DNA of 32,702 bases. Source: Oscillospiraceae bacterium. GTDB taxonomy: Bacteria > Bacillota > Clostridia > Oscillospirales > Oscillospiraceae. Below the pieces are notes generated by a model. It saw nothing but the letters and a program-made list of their open reading frames with translations, did not search any database and was not told where the DNA came from. The stretch is taken from the NCBI GenBank assembly GCA_021201735.1, contig JAJQEJ010000027.1, positions 1 through 32,702 of the forward strand, in the 5' to 3' direction. Both the position numbers and the translations under genes were made by a program. Positions 16,367-25,698 of the stretch are shown here, one piece after another (the stretch's first letter is position 1; each line of letters begins with the position of its first letter).

Positions 16367-17109
16367 CAGGAAAAGTAGCAATCGTAACCGGCGCGGCGGG
16401 CGGGCTGGGACAGGGCATCGCCGTCGCCTTTGCAAAGCAGGGCGCGTGCGTTGTCCCAACCGACCGCGCGGGGGTGCCGATGGACGAGACGGCAGAAAAA
16501 TGCGAAAAGGCGGGTGCCCCCAAGGTGCTGCCCGTCGCGATGGATGTGACCGATCAGGAGAGCATCCGGTCGGCGGTTGAAACCGTCCGGACACAGTGCG
16601 GACGCATCGACATTCTGGCAAACAACGCGGGCATGAATCGGCCCATGCCCGCGGAAGAGGTCACGCCGGAAATTTGGGACGCCCACTTTGCGGTGAATAT
16701 CAAGGGCGGCTTTTTTACCGCGCAGGCGGTGGCGCCGGTCATGAAGGCGCAGCATTTCGGCCGCGTGATCTTTACCGGGAGCCAGGCGGGTATTGTCGCG
16801 CGGGAAAACCAGCAACCCTACTGCGCGACCAAGGGCGGCATCCAGTCCCTCGTCCGCGCCCTCGCCTACGACTGGGCGAAGGACGGCATCACCGTCAACG
16901 CCGTCGCCCCGACGTTTGCCATGACCGAGCTTGCCCGCAAGCGGCTGGAGGACCCCGATTACGCAAAAATGGTGCTCGGCATGATTCCTGTTGGCCGGCT
17001 GGTCGACCCGGGCGAAATCGGTTCGGCGTTTGCCTACCTTGCCTCCGATGAGGCGGCGATGGTGACGGGGCAGACCCTCGTTATCGACGGCGGCTGGACC
17101 ATCTGGTGA
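16354..17109 (+). CDS. Short-chain dehydrogenase/reductase (FabG/KduD-like)
   Basis: A 251-residue classical SDR. The nucleotide-binding glycine motif is TGAAGGLG (12-19), NNAG is at 90-93, and the catalytic set is Asn115, Ser143, Tyr156 and Lys160 (YCATK). The C-terminal TGQTLVIDGGW is standard. Sequence is close in style to gluconate 5-dehydrogenase or 2-dehydro-3-deoxygluconate dehydrogenase as well as FabG, and the substrate cannot be told from sequence alone. A GGAGG lies eight bases before the ATG, inside the end of the cyclase gene, so it is in the same transcript; that is unusual for a metabolic enzyme and may reflect a chance operon. Confidence 0.92.
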   Translation: MFELTGKVAIVTGAAGGLGQGIAVAFAKQGACVVPTDRAGVPMDETAEKCEKAGAPKVLPVAMDVTDQESIRSAVETVRTQCGRIDILANNAGMNRPMPAEEVTPEIWDAHFAVNIKGGFFTAQAVAPVMKAQHFGRVIFTGSQAGIVARENQQPYCATKGGIQSLVRALAYDWAKDGITVNAVAPTFAMTELARKRLEDPDYAKMVLGMIPVGRLVDPGEIGSAFAYLASDEAAMVTGQTLVIDGGWTIW

Positions 17110-17113
17110 GCAT

Positions 17114-17893
17114 ATGATATTGGCGGTGAATGTCTGCAACGCCCTCACGACCATCGGGCTGTTTGATGAGCATGGGAAGGCTGTGTTTTATTCCTCCATT
17201 CAGACCAGCCCCGACAAGACGCCGGACCAGTGCGCGATTGATTTCATGGGTGTGTTTACCCTGCACCATGCCGATCCTGGCGCGGTGACGGGGGCCATCC
17301 TCGCCTGTGTCGTCCCGCCGCTTGCAGCGAGTGTGGCCGAGGCGCTCAGGCGTCTGACAGGACGGCGGCCGATGGTGGTCGGCCCCGGCATTAAGACGGG
17401 GCTGAACATCCGCTCCGACCTCCACAACCAGCTCGGCGCGGATATCGTCGCCTGCTCGGTCGCGGTGACGGCGAAGTATCCCTCGCCGGTGCTGGTGGTG
17501 GATATGGGCACGGCAACCACGTTTTCCCTGCTCTGCGACGGGGTCTATGAGGGGTGTGCCATTGCCGCCGGTATCCGGCTGGGGATGGAGGCCCTCTCCG
17601 CGCGGGCGGCGGAGCTGCCTGCGATCGCGCTGGAAGTGCCGCAGACCGTGCTGGGGCGCAATACCATCGACGCGATGCGTTCCGGCGTGGTTTACGGCGG
17701 TGCCGGTATGGTGGACAGTATGATTGACCGCATTGAGGAGGCGAATGGCGTCCCGCTCGCCGCCGTGGTGGCGACGGGGGAGCTTGCGCCCCTCATCACC
17801 GGTTGCTGCAAGCATGAGATGATCTGTGATCCCGACCTGCATATGGATGGGCTGTTTCTGATCTATCAGAAGAACAGTAGAAAACCGAAGTGA
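17114..17893 (+). CDS. Type III pantothenate kinase homologue (CoaX-like), first motif degraded
   Basis: The 259-residue length and the blocks ILACVVPPL, GPGIKTGLNIR (90-100), LGAD (107-110) and VVDMGTATTF (128-137) identify the CoaX/Baf family of the ASKHA fold, which phosphorylates pantothenate at the first step of coenzyme A synthesis. Asp110 (the proposed base) and Asp130 are present. However the phosphate-binding motif near the start, usually D-x-G-N-T/S, reads NVCNA (6-10), and the arginine after Asp110 is isoleucine. The protein may therefore be impaired or have a changed role. The start at 17114 is four bases after the SDR stop; the gene ends in a terminator at 17901. Confidence 0.85.
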   Translation: MILAVNVCNALTTIGLFDEHGKAVFYSSIQTSPDKTPDQCAIDFMGVFTLHHADPGAVTGAILACVVPPLAASVAEALRRLTGRRPMVVGPGIKTGLNIRSDLHNQLGADIVACSVAVTAKYPSPVLVVDMGTATTFSLLCDGVYEGCAIAAGIRLGMEALSARAAELPAIALEVPQTVLGRNTIDAMRSGVVYGGAGMVDSMIDRIEEANGVPLAAVVATGELAPLITGCCKHEMICDPDLHMDGLFLIYQKNSRKPK

Positions 17894-17900
17894 GCTATAT

Positions 17901-17930
17901 GGTTTCCCCCTGCGGGGGGAGGCCTTTTTT
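17901..17930 (+). terminator. Terminator after the coaX-like gene
   Basis: GGTTTCCCCC (17901-17910) pairs with 17914-17924 (one bulge, two G-T pairs) around a TGC loop, followed by six T (17925-17930). It closes the FIST-cyclase-SDR-coaX unit. Confidence 0.85.
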
Positions 17931-18026
17931 ATGCATTTACCCCCTCCGAAAAGGAGCAACGGTGAACAATTATGAAATATGCAGCCCGCAAAGTTTCAAA
18001 TTTGGCGTATTTTCAGGAGATATGCC

Positions 18027-18055
18027 TTGCAATCCTGCAAGACGGAGCGTATAAT
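18027..18055 (+). promoter_or_regulatory. Promoter of the aminotransferase gene
   Basis: TTGCAA (18027-18032) and TATAAT (18050-18055) are 17 bases apart, 43 bases before the ATG at 18098. This supports that start over a longer frame opening at 17972. Confidence 0.7.
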
Positions 18056-18097
18056 AAATCAGAAAATATGACATATCGAAGAGAAGGAGCAGATACC

Positions 18098-19288
18098 ATG
18101 AAGGAGCTTTCCCGTTTGGCCGAAGCAGTCCAGGCATCGACTACGATGGCGATTGACGCAATGTTCAAGCAGATGAAGGCGGACGGCATCGACGTAATCG
18201 GGTTCGGAGCAGGGGAGCCGGACTTTGACACGCCGGAGAATATCAAAGCGGCGGGCACCGCCGCCATTGCACAGAATATGACCCGCTACACCCCGGCGGC
18301 GGGAACCCCCGCACTGCGGCAGGCGGTGTGCGACCGGATGAAGGAGGACTGCGGCCTCTCCTATCATCCCAATCAGGTGATTGTGACGAGCGGGGCCAAG
18401 CACACGGTTTATATTGCGCTGCGCGCGCTCGTAAACCCCGGCGACGAGGTGATTTTGCCCGCGCCGTTCTGGGTGAGCTATTATGAACTCATTAAAATGG
18501 TCGGCGGCGTGCCGGTGATTGTCACCGCCACGGAGGCGGAGCACTTTAAGCTGACGGCGGAAAAGCTGGAAGCGGCTGTGACCCCGAAGACCAAGGCGCT
18601 GATTTTAAATAACCCCTGCAACCCGACCGGCATGATGTACAACCGGCAGGAGCTGCAGGCCATTGCGGACGTCTGCGTAAAGCATGACATTTATGTACTT
18701 GACGACGAGATCTATTACGGACTCTGCTACGACGGGGCGGAATTTGTCAGCCTGCCTACACTGGGCGCGGAGATACACGACCTGTGCATCCTCATAAACG
18801 GCGTGTCAAAGTCCTACGCCATGACGGGTTGGCGCATCGGCTACGCCTGCGCGAACGACAGGATTGCAAAGGTGATGGCAAACTTCCTCAGCCACTCCAC
18901 CGGCTCGCCGTGTACCATCTCCCAGCAGGCGGCACTTGAGGCGCTGTCGGGCGACCAGTCTCAGGTGGGCGTCATGCGCGCGGCGTTTGAGGAGCGGCGC
19001 GACTATATCGTGCGGCGGATGAACGCCATCCCGCGCGTGAGCTGCATCCGCCCGGAGGGCGCGTTCTATGTGATGATGAATCTGGAGGAGCTGATCGGCA
19101 AGACGCTGCACGGCGTGGAGATCAAAAACGCCGACGACTTTGCCGACGTCTTTCTCAAGCAGGGCCTTGTGGCGGTGGTGCCGTGTACCGGCTTCGGCGC
19201 GCCGCACTTTGTGCGCTGGTCGTATGCCACATCAATGGAAAACATCAAGGAGGGCCTGGACCGGCTGGAGCGCTTTCTCGCGGAATAA
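18098..19288 (+). CDS. PLP-dependent aminotransferase, class I (aspartate aminotransferase type)
   Basis: This 396-residue fold-type I enzyme transfers amino groups between amino acids and 2-oxo acids using pyridoxal phosphate. Motifs in order: VIGFGAGEPDFDTP near the start, TSGAKHTVYIALRALVNPGD, NNPCNPTG, YVLDDEIYYGL, and the cofactor lysine in INGVSKSYAMTGWRIGYA; the substrate-binding arginine lies in PHFVRWSYA near the C-terminus. The pattern matches subgroup I-beta aspartate aminotransferases of Bacillota. I used the ATG at 18098 (AGAAGGAG upstream), not the earlier frame, because the promoter lies between. It is a single-gene unit; the next gene has its own promoter. Confidence 0.93.
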   Translation: MKELSRLAEAVQASTTMAIDAMFKQMKADGIDVIGFGAGEPDFDTPENIKAAGTAAIAQNMTRYTPAAGTPALRQAVCDRMKEDCGLSYHPNQVIVTSGAKHTVYIALRALVNPGDEVILPAPFWVSYYELIKMVGGVPVIVTATEAEHFKLTAEKLEAAVTPKTKALILNNPCNPTGMMYNRQELQAIADVCVKHDIYVLDDEIYYGLCYDGAEFVSLPTLGAEIHDLCILINGVSKSYAMTGWRIGYACANDRIAKVMANFLSHSTGSPCTISQQAALEALSGDQSQVGVMRAAFEERRDYIVRRMNAIPRVSCIRPEGAFYVMMNLEELIGKTLHGVEIKNADDFADVFLKQGLVAVVPCTGFGAPHFVRWSYATSMENIKEGLDRLERFLAE

Positions 19289-19330
19289 CGCGCGTTCCCA
19301 CACAATCCCCGCGCGGGGCGGAAAAAGGGC

Positions 19331-19360
19331 TTGACTTTTTATGCCCACATTTGGTATACT
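19331..19360 (+). promoter_or_regulatory. Promoter of the rplU operon
   Basis: TTGACT (19331-19336) and TATACT (19355-19360) with an 18-base spacer. Transcription would begin close to 19366, exactly where the folded leader starts. Confidence 0.8.
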
Positions 19361-19365
19361 TTTAA

Positions 19366-19423
19366 GGCCGCTTTGAATAGGTCTGCAATGGAGGCGAAAT
19401 CCTCCAACCTACGACAGCGAGCC
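19366..19423 (+). ncRNA. Ribosomal protein L21 leader (autoregulatory RNA)
   Basis: The leader folds into nested stems: GGC with GCC and CGCT with AGCG (19366-19372 with 19416-19423, one bulged A), TAGGT with ACCTA (19378-19382 with 19407-19411) and GGAGG with CCTCC (19390-19394 with 19401-19405). Bacillota rplU transcripts carry a structured L21 leader at this place. The family assignment rests on position and shape; a covariance search was not possible. Confidence 0.65.
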
Positions 19424-19448
19424 CGTAATGAAGGAGTTGAAATTTCAC

Positions 19449-19760
19449 ATGCATGCAATTATTGAAACCGGCGGAAAGCAGTATAAGGTGACCGAGGGTG
19501 ACACCCTCTTTATTGAAAAGCTGCCGCAGGAGGCAGGCGACGCCGTTACATTTGACAAGGTGCTCGCCGTGCTCGACGGGGACAACGCGACCATCGGCAC
19601 CCCCGTTGTGGCGGGCGCAAAGGTGGACGCGACCATCGAGAAAAACGGAAGAGGCAAGAAGATCCGTATCTTCAAGTACAATCCGAAGAAGGGCTACCGC
19701 AAGCGTCAGGGACACCGCCAGCCCTATACCAAGGTGACCATCGGCAAGATTTCCGTCTGA
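19449..19760 (+). CDS. rplU: 50S ribosomal protein L21
   Basis: The protein of 103 residues begins [18 protein letters not shown], the family signature, and ends with [20 protein letters not shown]. It binds 23S rRNA in the large subunit. An ATG at 19428 in the same frame would add seven residues not found in the family, and AAGGAG at 19431 serves the ATG at 19449, though 12 bases away. The stop overlaps the next start (TGATG), so prp is translationally coupled. Expression is likely controlled by the leader. Confidence 0.96.
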   Translation: MHAIIETGGKQYKVTEGDTLFIEKLPQEAGDAVTFDKVLAVLDGDNATIGTPVVAGAKVDATIEKNGRGKKIRIFKYNPKKGYRKRQGHRQPYTKVTIGKISV

Positions 19761-20104
19761 TGACCAGAATCTCTTTCCGGATGGAGGGCGGGCGCGTCGC
19801 GGGCGTCACCGCCTCCGGCCACAGCGGATACGCCGCGGACGGCGAGGACATCGTCTGCGCCGCCATCACGAGCGCCGTGCGCCTGACCGAGTGCGCGCTC
19901 AACGACGTGCTGGGCATCGGCGCCGCGGTCAAGGTCAGGGAGCGGGACGCATCGGTTTCCATCAAACTCCCCGGCGGACTGGGGGAGCAGAATGAGCAGA
20001 CCTGCCAGACGCTATTGACCGCGCTGATGCTCCATCTCTCCGCGCTGCGGGACGAATACCCCGACCATCTCACCGTTCTGGCGGATGAGGACACGGCGCG
20101 GTAA
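19760..20104 (+). CDS. prp: Ribosomal-processing cysteine protease Prp
   Basis: This 114-residue protein carries the Prp motif [20 protein letters not shown]: the catalytic pair is the histidine of SGHSGYA and the cysteine of DIVCAA. In Bacillota Prp removes the N-terminal extension of L27, which is essential for ribosome assembly. It stands between rplU and rpmA, the order conserved in the phylum, and the L27 encoded next has the matching extension. The start overlaps the rplU stop. Confidence 0.95.
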   Translation: MTRISFRMEGGRVAGVTASGHSGYAADGEDIVCAAITSAVRLTECALNDVLGIGAAVKVRERDASVSIKLPGGLGEQNEQTCQTLLTALMLHLSALRDEYPDHLTVLADEDTAR

Positions 20105-20148
20105 CATTAGAAATATTATTTTTATCTATCTTCAGGAGGTGTAATACA

Positions 20149-20433
20149 ATGCTGAAAATCGGACTACAGTTTTTCGCCCACAAGAAGGGCGTCGGCTCCA
20201 CCCGCAACGGGCGTGATTCCGAGTCGAAGCGGCTGGGCGTCAAGCGCGGCGACGGACAGTTTGTCCTCGCGGGCAATATCCTCGTGCGCCAGCGCGGCAC
20301 CCACATCCACCCCGGCATCAACGTCGGCAAGGGCAGTGACGACACACTCTTTGCGCTCAAGAGCGGCAAGGTGAAGTTTGAGCGCATGGGCAAGGACCGC
20401 AAGCAGGTCTCCATCGTGGAGATCGCCCAGTAA
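20149..20433 (+). CDS. rpmA: 50S ribosomal protein L27, with Prp-cleaved extension
   Basis: The 94-residue protein starts [16 protein letters not shown] and has the L27 core ([20 protein letters not shown], then [13 protein letters not shown]). The first nine residues form the Bacillota extension; cleavage is expected between Phe9 and Ala10, giving AHKKG at the mature N-terminus, which reaches the peptidyl transferase centre. AGGAGGTG precedes the ATG by nine bases. The prp gene lies immediately upstream. Confidence 0.97.
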   Translation: MLKIGLQFFAHKKGVGSTRNGRDSESKRLGVKRGDGQFVLAGNILVRQRGTHIHPGINVGKGSDDTLFALKSGKVKFERMGKDRKQVSIVEIAQ

Positions 20434-20452
20434 GGTTGCAGTTGCAGATAAG

Positions 20453-20491
20453 AGGCTCCGAACGGTTTGCCGTTCGGAGCCTCAGATTGTA
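20453..20491 (+). repeat. 39-bp repeat with hairpin, copy 1
   Basis: Identical over 39 bases to 20621-20659. The first 30 bases form a perfect 13-bp stem (20453-20465 with 20470-20482) with loop TTTG. It lies 20 bases after the rpmA stop. Confidence 0.95.
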
Positions 20492-20566
20492 GATAAAAAG
20501 AACAGGCTTGCAAGACGGAAAGGAAGAAAGAGTGAAAGAAACCCATCAGGGGTGTCTTTCGCGTGC

Positions 20567-20593
20567 AAAAGCCCGCTCGCAGGCGGCCTTTTT
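20567..20593 (+). terminator. Terminator-like hairpin between rpmA and obgE
   Basis: 20567-20576 pairs with 20583-20592 (one mismatch) around a 6-base loop and runs into five T (20589-20593). The right arm and T run are also the left arm of the next hairpin, so only one of the two can form. Confidence 0.6.
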
Positions 20594-20624
20594 GCAATCA
20601 TACACGGCTTGATTGCAAAAAGGC
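20586..20624 (+). other. 15-bp palindromic hairpin overlapping its neighbours
   Basis: 20586-20600 pairs perfectly with 20610-20624 around a 9-base loop. Its left arm overlaps the preceding terminator and its right arm overlaps the first four bases of repeat copy 2, giving three mutually competing structures before obgE. Confidence 0.75.
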
Positions 20625-20659
20625 TCCGAACGGTTTGCCGTTCGGAGCCTCAGATTGTA
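20621..20659 (+). repeat. 39-bp repeat with hairpin, copy 2
   Basis: Perfect second copy of 20453-20491, 168 bases downstream in the same direction; stem 20621-20633 with 20638-20650. It ends four bases before the obgE ribosome binding site. Confidence 0.95.
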
Positions 20660-20677
20660 TGATAGGGAGGTGCTAAC

Positions 20678-21955
20678 ATGCCTCAGTTTATTGACACCGC
20701 GAAAATTACCGTCAAGGCGGGGGACGGCGGCAACGGCGCGGTCTCCTTCCACCGCGAAAAGTACGTCGCGGCGGGCGGGCCGGACGGCGGCGACGGCGGG
20801 CGCGGCGGCGATATCATATTGCAGGTGGACGACCACATGTCCACCCTGATGGACTTTCGCTATAAGCGCAAATACACAGCCGCGCCCGGTGCCGACGGGG
20901 GCGGCAAGCGCTGCTCCGGCCGGGACGGCGAGGGCCTGATGATCCAGGTGCCGCGCGGCACGGTGGTGCGGGACGCGGCGTCGGGCGAAATTATCCGCGA
21001 CATGTCGTCGGACGAGCCGTTCGTGCTGGCGCGCGGCGGCAACGGCGGATGGGGCAACAAGCACTTTGCGACACCCACCCGGCAGGCCCCCCGCTTTGCC
21101 AAGGCGGGGCTGCCGGGGCAGAGCCGCGAGGTGGTTTTGGAGCTGAAGCTGCTCGCCGACGTGGGGCTGGTGGGCTTCCCGAATGTAGGGAAATCCACCC
21201 TGCTGTCGGTGGCGAGCAAGGCGCGCCCGAAAATCGCCAACTACCATTTTACCACCCTCTTCCCGAATCTCGGCGTGGTGTATGTGGACGAGGGGGTCTC
21301 CTTCGTCATGGCGGACATTCCGGGCATCATCGAGGGCGCGTCCGAGGGCGCGGGGCTGGGACATGACTTTCTGCGCCACATCGACCGCTGTCGGCTGCTC
21401 ATCCACATCGTGGACATCTCCGGCTGCGAGGGGCGCGACCCCATCGCGGACTTCGAGGCCATCAACGAGGAGCTGCGCCGGTACAGTCCGGCGCTCGCCG
21501 GGCGGAAGATGATTGTTGCGGGCAACAAGGCGGATATCGCCGCCGACCGCACGGCGCTCGACGCGCTGCGCGCCCATGTGGAGGGGCAGGGTTTCCCCTT
21601 TTTCGAGCTATCCGCCGCCACACAGCAGGGCACGCAGGAACTGCTGCGCGCGGCAGCGCATATGATAGCGGAGCTGCCCCCCGTCGTCGTATACGAGCCG
21701 ACCTACACCCCCAAGCCGCCGGAGGTGGACACCACCGCGCCGCTCACGATCACGCGCGAGGACGACACATGGCTTGTGGAGGGGGCGTGGCTGCAAAAGA
21801 TCATGGCAAACGTCAACTTTGGCGACTACGAATCGCGCAACTGGTTCGAGAAGATGCTCCGCAACGCCGGTCTATATGACCGGCTGGAGGAGCTGGGCAT
21901 TCAGGACGGGGACACCGTGAGCCTCTATAACCTCGAATTTGAGTACCGCAGGTAA
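20678..21955 (+). CDS. obgE: Obg family GTPase (ribosome assembly, stress control)
   Basis: A 425-residue protein with the three Obg domains: glycine-rich Obg fold (1-157; GDGGNGAVSFHREKYVAAGG, GGDGGRGGD), GTPase domain (about 158-330; G1 GFPNVGKS, G3 DIPG, G4 NKAD, G5 SAA) and the C-terminal OCT domain (about 345-425, as in Bacillota). It binds the 50S subunit late in assembly. GGGAGGTG precedes the ATG at 20678. It follows rpmA as in most bacteria, but a repeat-rich 244-base gap lies between, so its level may be set separately. Confidence 0.97.
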   Translation: MPQFIDTAKITVKAGDGGNGAVSFHREKYVAAGGPDGGDGGRGGDIILQVDDHMSTLMDFRYKRKYTAAPGADGGGKRCSGRDGEGLMIQVPRGTVVRDAASGEIIRDMSSDEPFVLARGGNGGWGNKHFATPTRQAPRFAKAGLPGQSREVVLELKLLADVGLVGFPNVGKSTLLSVASKARPKIANYHFTTLFPNLGVVYVDEGVSFVMADIPGIIEGASEGAGLGHDFLRHIDRCRLLIHIVDISGCEGRDPIADFEAINEELRRYSPALAGRKMIVAGNKADIAADRTALDALRAHVEGQGFPFFELSAATQQGTQELLRAAAHMIAELPPVVVYEPTYTPKPPEVDTTAPLTITREDDTWLVEGAWLQKIMANVNFGDYESRNWFEKMLRNAGLYDRLEELGIQDGDTVSLYNLEFEYRR

Positions 21956-22039
21956 GTGCATTTCATGCAGTATGACAGGCGAAAAGAAAAAAATACCCGC
22001 CTGAATCTACAATTTACCCTTTTTTATCGGCGCGGCATG

Positions 22040-22048
22040 TGCTATACT
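22040..22048 (+). promoter_or_regulatory. Extended -10 promoter element upstream of secA
   Basis: TGCTATACT: a TG-n dinucleotide in front of TATACT, 39 bases before the secA start. No good -35 box is seen at the right spacing, consistent with an extended -10 promoter. Confidence 0.5.
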
Positions 22049-22086
22049 GTAGGTTGATTCTATATGCATCGGAAAGGTGAACTGGT

Positions 22087-24828
22087 ATGAACCTGATGAG
22101 ACAAATATTTGGCACGAACTCCACCCGTGAGGTCAAGGCCATTATGCCCCTTGTGAATAAGATTGAAGCGCTGGAGGAGCCGTACAAGGCGCTGAGCGAT
22201 CAGGAGCTGCAGGCGAAAACGCCGGAGCTGAGGGCCCGCCTGCAAAACGGCGAGACCCTGGACGATATCCTGCCGGAGGCCTTTGCCGCCGCGCGGGAGG
22301 GGGCGTGGCGTGTGCTGGGTATGCGGCCCTACCGCGTACAGCTCATCGGCGGCATCATCCTGCACCAGGGGCGCATCGCCGAGATGAAGACCGGTGAAGG
22401 CAAGACCCTCGTCGCGACCCTGCCCGCCTATCTCAACGCGCTCGCCGGGGACGGCGTGCACATCGTCACCGTCAACGACTATCTGGCAAAGCGCGACTCG
22501 GAGTGGATGGGCAAGCTCTACCGCTTCATGGGCCTTACGGTCGGCCTTGTCATCCACGCGGTGGAGCCGAAGGACCGCAAGGCGGCCTATCAGGCGGACA
22601 TCACCTACGGTACCAACAATGAATTCGGATTTGACTACCTACGCGACAATATGTGCATCTACGCAAGCGAGATGGTGCAGCGCGGGCACGCGTTTGCCAT
22701 CGTCGATGAGGTGGACTCCATCCTCATTGACGAGGCGCGCACACCGCTCATCATCTCCGGTCAGGGGGACAAGTCCACCCAGCTCTATACGCTGGTGGAT
22801 TCCTTTGTGGCAAAGCTCACCTGCTTCCGCGTCGCGTCGGTCGACGAGAAGGAGGAGGAGGACCCCGATATCGACGCCGATTACGTCGTCGACGAAAAGG
22901 CGCGCACCGTCACCCTGACGGCGCGGGGCATCAAAAAGGCGGAGCAGCACTTCAATGTGGAGAATCTGGCCGACTCGGAGAACACCACCCTCTCCCACCA
23001 CATCAATCAGGCCATCCGCGCGCGGGGCCTCATGAAGCGGGATACCGACTATGTCGTTAAGGACGGCGAGGTGATCATCGTCGACGAGTTCACGGGGCGG
23101 CTCATGTACGGGCGGCGCTACTCCGAGGGGCTGCACCAGGCCATTGAGGCCAAGGAAAACGTGGAGGTTGCGCGCGAATCCAAGACCCTCGCCACCATCA
23201 CCTTCCAAAACTACTTCCGCCTCTACGGCAAGCTCTCCGGCATGACCGGTACGGCGATGACCGAGGAGGAGGAATTCAACCAGATCTACGAGCTGGATAT
23301 TGTCGAAATTCCCACCAACAAGCCCCTCGCGCGTACCGACCGGGCCGACGTGGTGTATAAAAACACGGCGGGGAAATACCGCGCCATCATCACGCAGATT
23401 GAGGAATGCCACGAGAAGGGCCAGCCGGTGCTCGTCGGCACGGTGTCCATTGAGAAGTCGGAGCTGCTGTCCAAGCTTTTGCAGCAGAAGGGCATCAAGC
23501 ATAACGTGCTCAACGCGAAGAACCACGAGAAGGAAGCGGAGATCATCGCGCAGGCGGGCAAGTTCGGGGCCGTCACCGTCGCGACCAACATGGCGGGGCG
23601 CGGCACCGACATCATGCTCGGCGGTAACGCGGAGTATCTCGCGAAAGCGGATCTCCGCAAGGCGGGGCTGACCGACGAGATGATCGCCGAGGCGACCGGC
23701 TACGCGGAGACTGACAACGAGGAAATTCTCGACGCCCGCCGCCGCTACAGCGAGGCGGAGCAGAAGTATAAAACCGAGATTCAGGAGGAGGCCGACCGCG
23801 TGCGCGGTGTGGGCGGCCTGTTCATTCTCGGTACCGAGCGGCACGAGTCCCGCCGCATCGACAACCAGCTGCGCGGGCGCGCGGGGCGGCAGGGCGACCC
23901 CGGTGAGAGCCGCTTCTTCCTCTCGCTCGAGGACGACATCATGCGCCTGTTTGGCTCCGAGCGGGTGATGGGCATGATGGAGACCCTCGGCGTGGATGAG
24001 GACACCCCCATCGAGCAGAAAATGCTCACCAACGCCATCGAGTCCTCCCAAAAGCGGGTGGAGTCGCGCAACTTCCAGACCAGAAAGAACGTGCTCGAGT
24101 ACGACGACGTGATGAACACCCAGCGCAAGGTGATTTACGAGCAGCGGCGCAAGGTGCTCGACGGAGAAAACCTGCAGGCGAGCATCCACGGGATGCTCAC
24201 AGGCGTCATCTCCAACGCGGTGCGCGGGCAGGCGGGTGAGAATAAGCACCTGACCGCCGAGGACCTGCACATCGTAACCGCCCCGTTCCGCGGCGTGTTC
24301 CTCACGCAGGAGGATCTGCATCTGACCGACGAGGAGCTGCAAAGCCGCAGTCTGGAGGACATTGAGGGCATGCTCCTCGAAAAGGCGGAGGAGGTCTACA
24401 AGCGCAAGGAGGAGGAGCTCGGCGAATCCATGATGCGCGAGCTTGAGCGCGTGATGATGCTGCGCGTCGTGGACGAATACTGGATGGACCACCTCGACGC
24501 CATGACCGAGCTGCGGCAGGGCATCGCGCTGCGCGCCTACGCGCAGACCGACCCGAAGGTGGAGTATAAGCGCGAGGGCTACGACATGTTCGAGCGCATG
24601 ATCGCCGCCATTCAGGAAGAGACTGTCCGGCGTATCTTTATTGTGCGCGTGCAGGTCGGCGGCACCGTCAAGCGCGAGCGCGTGGCGCAGGTGACCGGCG
24701 AGAGCGGCGGGGACGACACGGTGAAAAAGCAGCCCGTGAAAAAGGGCGAGAAACCGGGCCGGAACGACCCGTGCCCCTGTGGCAGCGGGAAAAAATATAA
24801 GAAGTGCTGCGGTTTGAACGAGGAGTAA
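22087..24828 (+). CDS. secA: Preprotein translocase ATPase SecA
   Basis: The 913-residue motor drives secreted proteins through SecYEG. Walker A is MKTGEGKT (near residue 100), the DEAD-like box is [16 protein letters not shown], the preprotein cross-linking and helicase C regions follow ([20 protein letters not shown], then [14 protein letters not shown]), and the C-terminus ends in a zinc-binding SEC-C motif ([13 protein letters not shown]). Full length, with no interruption. AAAGGTG precedes the ATG at 22087. The pgeF gene follows 48 bases later and is likely co-transcribed. Confidence 0.98.
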   Translation: MNLMRQIFGTNSTREVKAIMPLVNKIEALEEPYKALSDQELQAKTPELRARLQNGETLDDILPEAFAAAREGAWRVLGMRPYRVQLIGGIILHQGRIAEMKTGEGKTLVATLPAYLNALAGDGVHIVTVNDYLAKRDSEWMGKLYRFMGLTVGLVIHAVEPKDRKAAYQADITYGTNNEFGFDYLRDNMCIYASEMVQRGHAFAIVDEVDSILIDEARTPLIISGQGDKSTQLYTLVDSFVAKLTCFRVASVDEKEEEDPDIDADYVVDEKARTVTLTARGIKKAEQHFNVENLADSENTTLSHHINQAIRARGLMKRDTDYVVKDGEVIIVDEFTGRLMYGRRYSEGLHQAIEAKENVEVARESKTLATITFQNYFRLYGKLSGMTGTAMTEEEEFNQIYELDIVEIPTNKPLARTDRADVVYKNTAGKYRAIITQIEECHEKGQPVLVGTVSIEKSELLSKLLQQKGIKHNVLNAKNHEKEAEIIAQAGKFGAVTVATNMAGRGTDIMLGGNAEYLAKADLRKAGLTDEMIAEATGYAETDNEEILDARRRYSEAEQKYKTEIQEEADRVRGVGGLFILGTERHESRRIDNQLRGRAGRQGDPGESRFFLSLEDDIMRLFGSERVMGMMETLGVDEDTPIEQKMLTNAIESSQKRVESRNFQTRKNVLEYDDVMNTQRKVIYEQRRKVLDGENLQASIHGMLTGVISNAVRGQAGENKHLTAEDLHIVTAPFRGVFLTQEDLHLTDEELQSRSLEDIEGMLLEKAEEVYKRKEEELGESMMRELERVMMLRVVDEYWMDHLDAMTELRQGIALRAYAQTDPKVEYKREGYDMFERMIAAIQEETVRRIFIVRVQVGGTVKRERVAQVTGESGGDDTVKKQPVKKGEKPGRNDPCPCGSGKKYKKCCGLNEE

Positions 24829-24876
24829 TAACAGGGGGCGACAGGCGTGCGCCCGTACCCGAAAGGATGTTATTCG

Positions 24877-25698
24877 ATGCAATTTACGGCAGTACACCAG
24901 GAAGGACTTACGTACCACACCGCCGATGGCTTCACCGCCGTCGGCGGTGTGGCACACGCATTTTCCACCCGTATGGGGGGCGTGTCGGAGGGGATATTCT
25001 CCTCTCTCAATCTCGGTGTGAACCGGGGGGACGACCCGGAGCATGTCAGGGAGAATTACCGCCGCTTCTGTGCCGCGCTGGGTGTGCAGCCGGAGCGGCT
25101 GGTTTTTTCCCGTCAGGTGCACGCCGACGGGGTGCGTACCGTCACCTGCGCCGATATCGGCAAGGGGCTTGACCGCGCCATCGACTACGAGGCGGACGCC
25201 CTCATGACGGATATCCCGGGTATTGTGCTGGCGGTGTTTACCGCCGACTGCCTGCCCGTTCTCCTCTATGACCCCGTCCGCCGCGCCGTCGCCGCCGTCC
25301 ACGCGGGCTGGCGCGGCACCGCGCTGGATATTGCGGGGCGGGCGGTCGCGCGCATGGGGGAAGTGTACGGTTCCGACCCCGCGGACATACTGGCGGCGGT
25401 GGGGCCGTGCATCGACAAATGCTGTTTTGAGACCGGCGCGGATGTGCCGAACGCCATGACTGAGGCCATTGGTTCCGCCGCGCTTCCTTATATCGCATCG
25501 CAGCCCGCGGGGAAATTCCACGTTGACCTCAAGGGAATCAACACCTGCATGTTGAAGCGGGCGGGACTACAGGCGGCGCATATCTCCGTTTCGGATGCCT
25601 GCACATCCTGCCGCCCGGACGAATTCTGGTCCCACCGCGTGACGCAGGGAGAGCGGGGGAGTCAGGCGGCGGTGATCGCGCTGGAGGGCTCCGCATGA
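24877..25698 (+). CDS. pgeF: Peptidoglycan editing factor / purine nucleoside phosphorylase PgeF (YfiH family)
   Basis: The 273-residue protein has the multicopper-oxidase-like fold of the DUF152/YfiH family. Motif residues are seen in FSRQVHADGV, FTADCLPVLLYDP and VHAGWRGTALDIA, which supply the His, Cys and His zinc ligands, and GPCIDKCCFE. Members act as purine nucleoside phosphorylase/adenosine deaminase and in cell wall editing. I used the ATG at 24877 (AAAGGA upstream); a GTG at 24847 is open but lacks a site. The stop overlaps the next ATG. Confidence 0.92.
   Translation: MQFTAVHQEGLTYHTADGFTAVGGVAHAFSTRMGGVSEGIFSSLNLGVNRGDDPEHVRENYRRFCAALGVQPERLVFSRQVHADGVRTVTCADIGKGLDRAIDYEADALMTDIPGIVLAVFTADCLPVLLYDPVRRAVAAVHAGWRGTALDIAGRAVARMGEVYGSDPADILAAVGPCIDKCCFETGADVPNAMTEAIGSAALPYIASQPAGKFHVDLKGINTCMLKRAGLQAAHISVSDACTSCRPDEFWSHRVTQGERGSQAAVIALEGSA

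Noticed and set aside
22639-25521. 960-residue minus-strand frame opposite secA
   Set aside because: GC-rich codon use opens the opposite strand; the plus-strand secA and pgeF reading frames have all family motifs, and the minus frame has none.
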